Below are positions 5,987 through 8,036 of a stretch of DNA of 8,036 nucleotides, one piece after another. Under the pieces are notes generated by a model. That model ran no database searches. It saw only the letters and a program-made list of their open reading frames with translations, and was not told the origin of the DNA. Origin of the DNA: Oceanospirillaceae bacterium (GTDB taxonomy: Bacteria; Pseudomonadota; Gammaproteobacteria; Pseudomonadales; Balneatricaceae); assembly GCA_003497765.1 (NCBI GenBank), contig DNNY01000012.1, positions 1 through 8,036 of the forward strand, given 5' to 3'. Each line of letters begins with the position of its first letter. The first letter of the stretch is position 1. A program made the position numbers and the translations under genes.

Positions 5987-7012
5987 TTATCGAGTTTGTA
6001 GCTGCTGAAGAAAATGAGCTATTTGCTGATCATAGGGCGCTTTAACAACAATGGACTTTTCCGTTGTGGGATCAACTAGCTGCAGCTCTGCCGCATGCAA
6101 GAAAAGACGCTTTAAACCATTTTTATACTGCTGTTTGTTAATTTCAGGTAAACCATACTTATCATCGCCAATAATGGGGTGCCCCATATGCTGACAATGC
6201 ACACGAATTTGATGAGTTCGGCCCGTTACGGGCTTCGCTTGTACTAGAGTCAAATCGCCAAATTCTTGCAAAATGCGATAGCGAGTAATACTTCGCTTAC
6301 CTTCACCATCAGCCTTCACCATACGCTCACCCGATGCCAGTGCAATACGCAGCAAAGGTGCATTAACCTGCTTACAGGAGCGAGGCCAGCCCCCAACCAC
6401 GAGCGCATGGTAAACTTTTTCGATGCCACCATTTTGGCGCAACAGCTGGTGAATAGACCGCAATGTAGAGCGTTTTTTAGCCACCATAATACAGCCTGAC
6501 GTATCACGATCAAGACGATGCACCAGTTCTAAAAAGCGGTATTGTGGGTATATTTGTCGTAAACTTTCAATTAAGCCCAAGTTGACACCACTACCGCCAT
6601 GAACTGCTAAACCACTGGGCTTATTGATAATCATAAGGCCGTCACTTTCATACAAAATAGCACTTTGCAGTAACTGCCTTAGGCTTTCACCAACGGGTGC
6701 TGGGGTATTGGCAGCCGGTAACTTTACCGGTGGAATGCGCACCAGATCACCCGCACATAATTTGTAATCTGGTTTGGTACGGCCTTTATTAACCCGCACC
6801 TCGCCTTTGCGAACTATGCGATATATAAGACTTTTTGGTGCCCCCTTGAGCTGACCAAGCAGATAATTATCCAGCCGCTGACCGACCCTATCCTCATAAA
6901 TCGTTTCGAGGCGCACTTTATTTACCTTGTCTGCTGGCGTATTAGCAGGCGAGGTTTGTGTATTTTTACCTTCTGGTTTAGAAGTTTTAGAAAATCTCTT
7001 TGGTGCAGACAT
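5987..7012 (-). CDS. rluC: 23S rRNA pseudouridine synthase RluC
   Basis: RluA-family pseudouridine synthase, 341 residues from the ATG at 7012 (E. coli RluC has 319). In E. coli RluC converts U955, U2504 and U2580 of 23S rRNA to pseudouridine. An S4 RNA-binding domain (about 46-93) precedes the catalytic domain (about 115-330). The catalytic aspartate is D168 in HRLDRDTSG, and the conserved GRTHQIRVH follows at 264-272. The first 35 residues are a basic, Ser/Thr/Pro-rich tail expected to be disordered. The frame stays open upstream to a TTG at 7201, but that 63-residue extension is Cys/His/aromatic-rich and unlike the family, so it is excluded. No strong Shine-Dalgarno sequence precedes 7012, so the exact start is slightly uncertain. 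The divergent position against rne is conserved in gammaproteobacteria and supports RluC over other RluA-family members. Confidence 0.93.
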   Translation of the reverse strand: MSAPKRFSKTSKPEGKNTQTSPANTPADKVNKVRLETIYEDRVGQRLDNYLLGQLKGAPKSLIYRIVRKGEVRVNKGRTKPDYKLCAGDLVRIPPVKLPAANTPAPVGESLRQLLQSAILYESDGLMIINKPSGLAVHGGSGVNLGLIESLRQIYPQYRFLELVHRLDRDTSGCIMVAKKRSTLRSIHQLLRQNGGIEKVYHALVVGGWPRSCKQVNAPLLRIALASGERMVKADGEGKRSITRYRILQEFGDLTLVQAKPVTGRTHQIRVHCQHMGHPIIGDDKYGLPEINKQQYKNGLKRLFLHAAELQLVDPTTEKSIVVKAPYDQQIAHFLQQLQTR

Positions 7013-7336
7013 GCAGACGACATTTTTGATTGCTAGCTTAGGTTGCAAATGGTAACATAGGTGGCACTGAAACTGGTTATCTAATTGCAATAGCTGATTA
7101 ATTTTGCAGACAACCAGAGCGAAAAAATCGATTATCGTATCAGTAAAGATTTTGGGCCCATAGCTGGCCTTGGTTGAACGTATATAGTGATGTTTAGCCA
7201 AAAAATTGAGCTGTAACCAGGAACAACCTGAGTTATTAAATTAAACCGACCTGTTTAACCCGGTTACGGCGAATTAATTTATGTTTGGTGTTTAAGTGTA
7301 GAAGCACCCTACCCAAGGATTGATCGGAAAGTTTAT

Positions 7337-7360
7337 GCCAGCCAATAAAATCAGGCTGGC
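7337..7360 (+). other. Strong leader hairpin of rne
   Basis: GCCAGCC (7337-7343) and GGCTGGC (7354-7360) pair perfectly over 7 bp, six of them G-C except one A-T, with a 10-base A-rich loop. It competes with a long-range 9-bp pairing of GCCAATAAA (7341-7349) to TTTATTGGC (7429-7437), since bases 7341-7343 are used in both. Confidence 0.5.
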
Positions 7361-7552
7361 CTCGCAGGAGAAGCAAGGTAAATAACCTCCTGTACTTTAC
7401 AACTGGTCTATAAACTTAGCTAAGTGCCTTTATTGGCGGCAGCTTATCCGTGATGGTATGGTTTCCTGCACTGTTGGATATATGTCTCCGTGATTAAGCA
7501 ACTATCGTCAGGAGATCAGGCTACAATTTATTAGGTGGCCCTTAAATAGTTG

Positions 7553-7575
7553 ATGACTGTTTAAACACAAGTCAT
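7553..7575 (+). other. Leader hairpin of rne, distal
   Basis: ATGACT (7553-7558) and AGTCAT (7570-7575) form a 6-bp stem with an 11-base loop; the loop and stem edge contain the palindrome TGTTTAAACA (7558-7567). It lies about 70 bases before the rne start. Confidence 0.35.
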
Positions 7576-7623
7576 TCTCTAGCCTGTGCACCCGTAAAGA
7601 TATTAATTCCCGTAGGGTAAATG

Positions 7624-7645
7624 GGTTTTCAAGTACTTGAAAACC
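7624..7645 (+). promoter_or_regulatory. Perfect palindrome directly against the rne start codon
   Basis: GGTTTTCAAGT (7624-7634) is followed at once by its exact reverse complement ACTTGAAAACC (7635-7645). As RNA it gives a 9-bp stem with a GUAC loop. ATG lies immediately on each side: 7621-7623 (out of frame) and 7646-7648 (rne start). The region where a Shine-Dalgarno sequence would normally stand is inside the stem and is not purine-rich; the nearest candidate, TAGGG, is upstream at 7613-7617. Folding would bring TAGGG to about 6 bases from the rne ATG. Confidence 0.7.
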
Positions 7646-8036
7646 ATGAAAAGAATGTTAATCAATGCAACTCATGCTGAAGAGTTGCGAGTTGCACTGG
7701 TAGATGGCCAGCGCTTGTATGATCTAGATATTGAATCTGGCGCCCGCGAGCAAAAGAAAGCCAATATCTATCGTGGCAAAATCACCCGTGTAGAACCCAG
7801 CCTAGAAGCGGCATTTGTCGATTATGGCTCTGAACGCCACGGCTTCCTGCCCATCAAAGAAATTTCTCGCCAGTATCTAAAAGAAACGGCTCCAGGTTCT
7901 GGACGCCCTGGTATTCGTGACCTACTCTCTGAAGGTCAAGAAATCATTGTGCAGGTTGATAAAGAAGAGCGTGGCAACAAAGGCGCAGCCTTAACCACCT
8001 TTCTTAGTCTTTCCGGTCGTTACTTAGGTTTAATGC
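7646..8036 (+). CDS. rne: Ribonuclease E, N-terminal part, 3' end outside window
   Basis: First 130 codons of RNase E, the essential endoribonuclease that starts mRNA decay, processes 9S rRNA and tRNA precursors, and scaffolds the degradosome at the inner membrane. The start [20 protein letters not shown] is almost identical to the E. coli protein. The S1 RNA-binding domain begins at about residue 38, with [20 protein letters not shown] and GFLPIKEI, and the region ends in [16 protein letters not shown], where family identity is very high. This residue run argues for RNase E rather than RNase G, which starts differently. ATG 7646 is the family start; an in-frame ATG at 7655 is also present (MKRM). 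Catalytic DNase-I-like domain, zinc link and the C-terminal scaffold would lie beyond the window. Autoregulation through the structured leader is expected from the family. Confidence 0.96.
   Translation, partial: MKRMLINATHAEELRVALVDGQRLYDLDIESGAREQKKANIYRGKITRVEPSLEAAFVDYGSERHGFLPIKEISRQYLKETAPGSGRPGIRDLLSEGQEIIVQVDKEERGNKGAALTTFLSLSGRYLGLM

Larger units (their letters stand above)
7013..7645 (+). other. rluC-rne intergenic region with the rne leader
   Basis: This 633-base non-coding stretch must contain the divergent promoters of rluC and rne; none matched the consensus well enough to call. In E. coli the rne mRNA has a leader of about 360 bases whose hairpins (rne5 element) let RNase E cleave and down-regulate its own message. 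The equivalent part here (about 7250-7645) has several possible stems: 7337-7360, CAGGAG 7365-7370 with CTCCTG 7387-7392, the palindrome ACTTAGCTAAGT 7414-7425, TATCC 7445-7449 with GGATA 7476-7480, TCTCC 7485-7489 with GGAGA 7511-7515, 7553-7575 and 7624-7645. TCCGTGAT is directly repeated at 7447 and 7487. I could not align these to the known rne5 hairpins by eye. Confidence 0.5.

Noticed and set aside
7013..7201. 63-codon N-terminal extension of RluC from a TTG
   Set aside because: No resemblance to RluC N-termini, odd composition, and it would occupy the region where divergent promoters must lie.
7453..7497. 14-codon open frame in the rne leader starting at ATG 7453
   Set aside because: No Shine-Dalgarno sequence and an overlapping alternative ATG at 7458 in another frame; likely chance.

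Overview
The window comes from a bacterial chromosome and looks gammaproteobacterial. It holds the divergent rluC / rne pair separated by a long rne leader, and an IMPACT-family protein close to E. coli YigZ. The visible RNase E N-terminus is nearly identical to the enterobacterial one. Base composition is moderate. The long-form acyl-CoA dehydrogenase and the DmdB-type ligase are common in marine heterotrophic gammaproteobacteria, so a marine, lipid- or organosulfur-using species is a reasonable guess. That guess is inference, not something the sequence proves.

Layout from left to right: (1) a 5'-truncated yigZ-like gene (+); (2) a convergent 587-residue acyl-CoA dehydrogenase of the DmdC-like long type (-); (3) a divergent MaoC/PhaJ-like (R)-specific enoyl-CoA hydratase (+), with inverted repeats and a candidate promoter in the shared upstream region; (4) a KfrA-like DNA-binding coiled-coil protein (-), whose stop codon overlaps the hydratase stop codon in a CTAG; (5) a DmdB-like medium-chain acyl-CoA ligase (-) with a candidate promoter and nested inverted repeats upstream; (6) rluC (-); (7) a 633-base rluC-rne intergenic region rich in potential RNA structure; (8) the first 130 codons of rne (+).

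The ligase, dehydrogenase and hydratase together can do the first three chemical steps of acyl catabolism: activation to the CoA thioester, alpha-beta dehydrogenation and hydration. The two outer enzymes resemble DmdB and DmdC of the methylmercaptopropionate branch of DMSP breakdown. Neither DmdA nor DmdD is present here, and many DmdB/DmdC homologues act on ordinary fatty acids. The KfrA-like gene between them is the least explained gene. No mobile element, tRNA, rRNA or CRISPR array was seen.

The most unusual non-coding signal is at the rne start. A perfect 22-base palindrome sits exactly between two ATG codons, of which the second is the rne start, and the only Shine-Dalgarno-like sequence lies upstream of the palindrome. 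This suggests translation initiation that depends on, or is controlled by, a hairpin.
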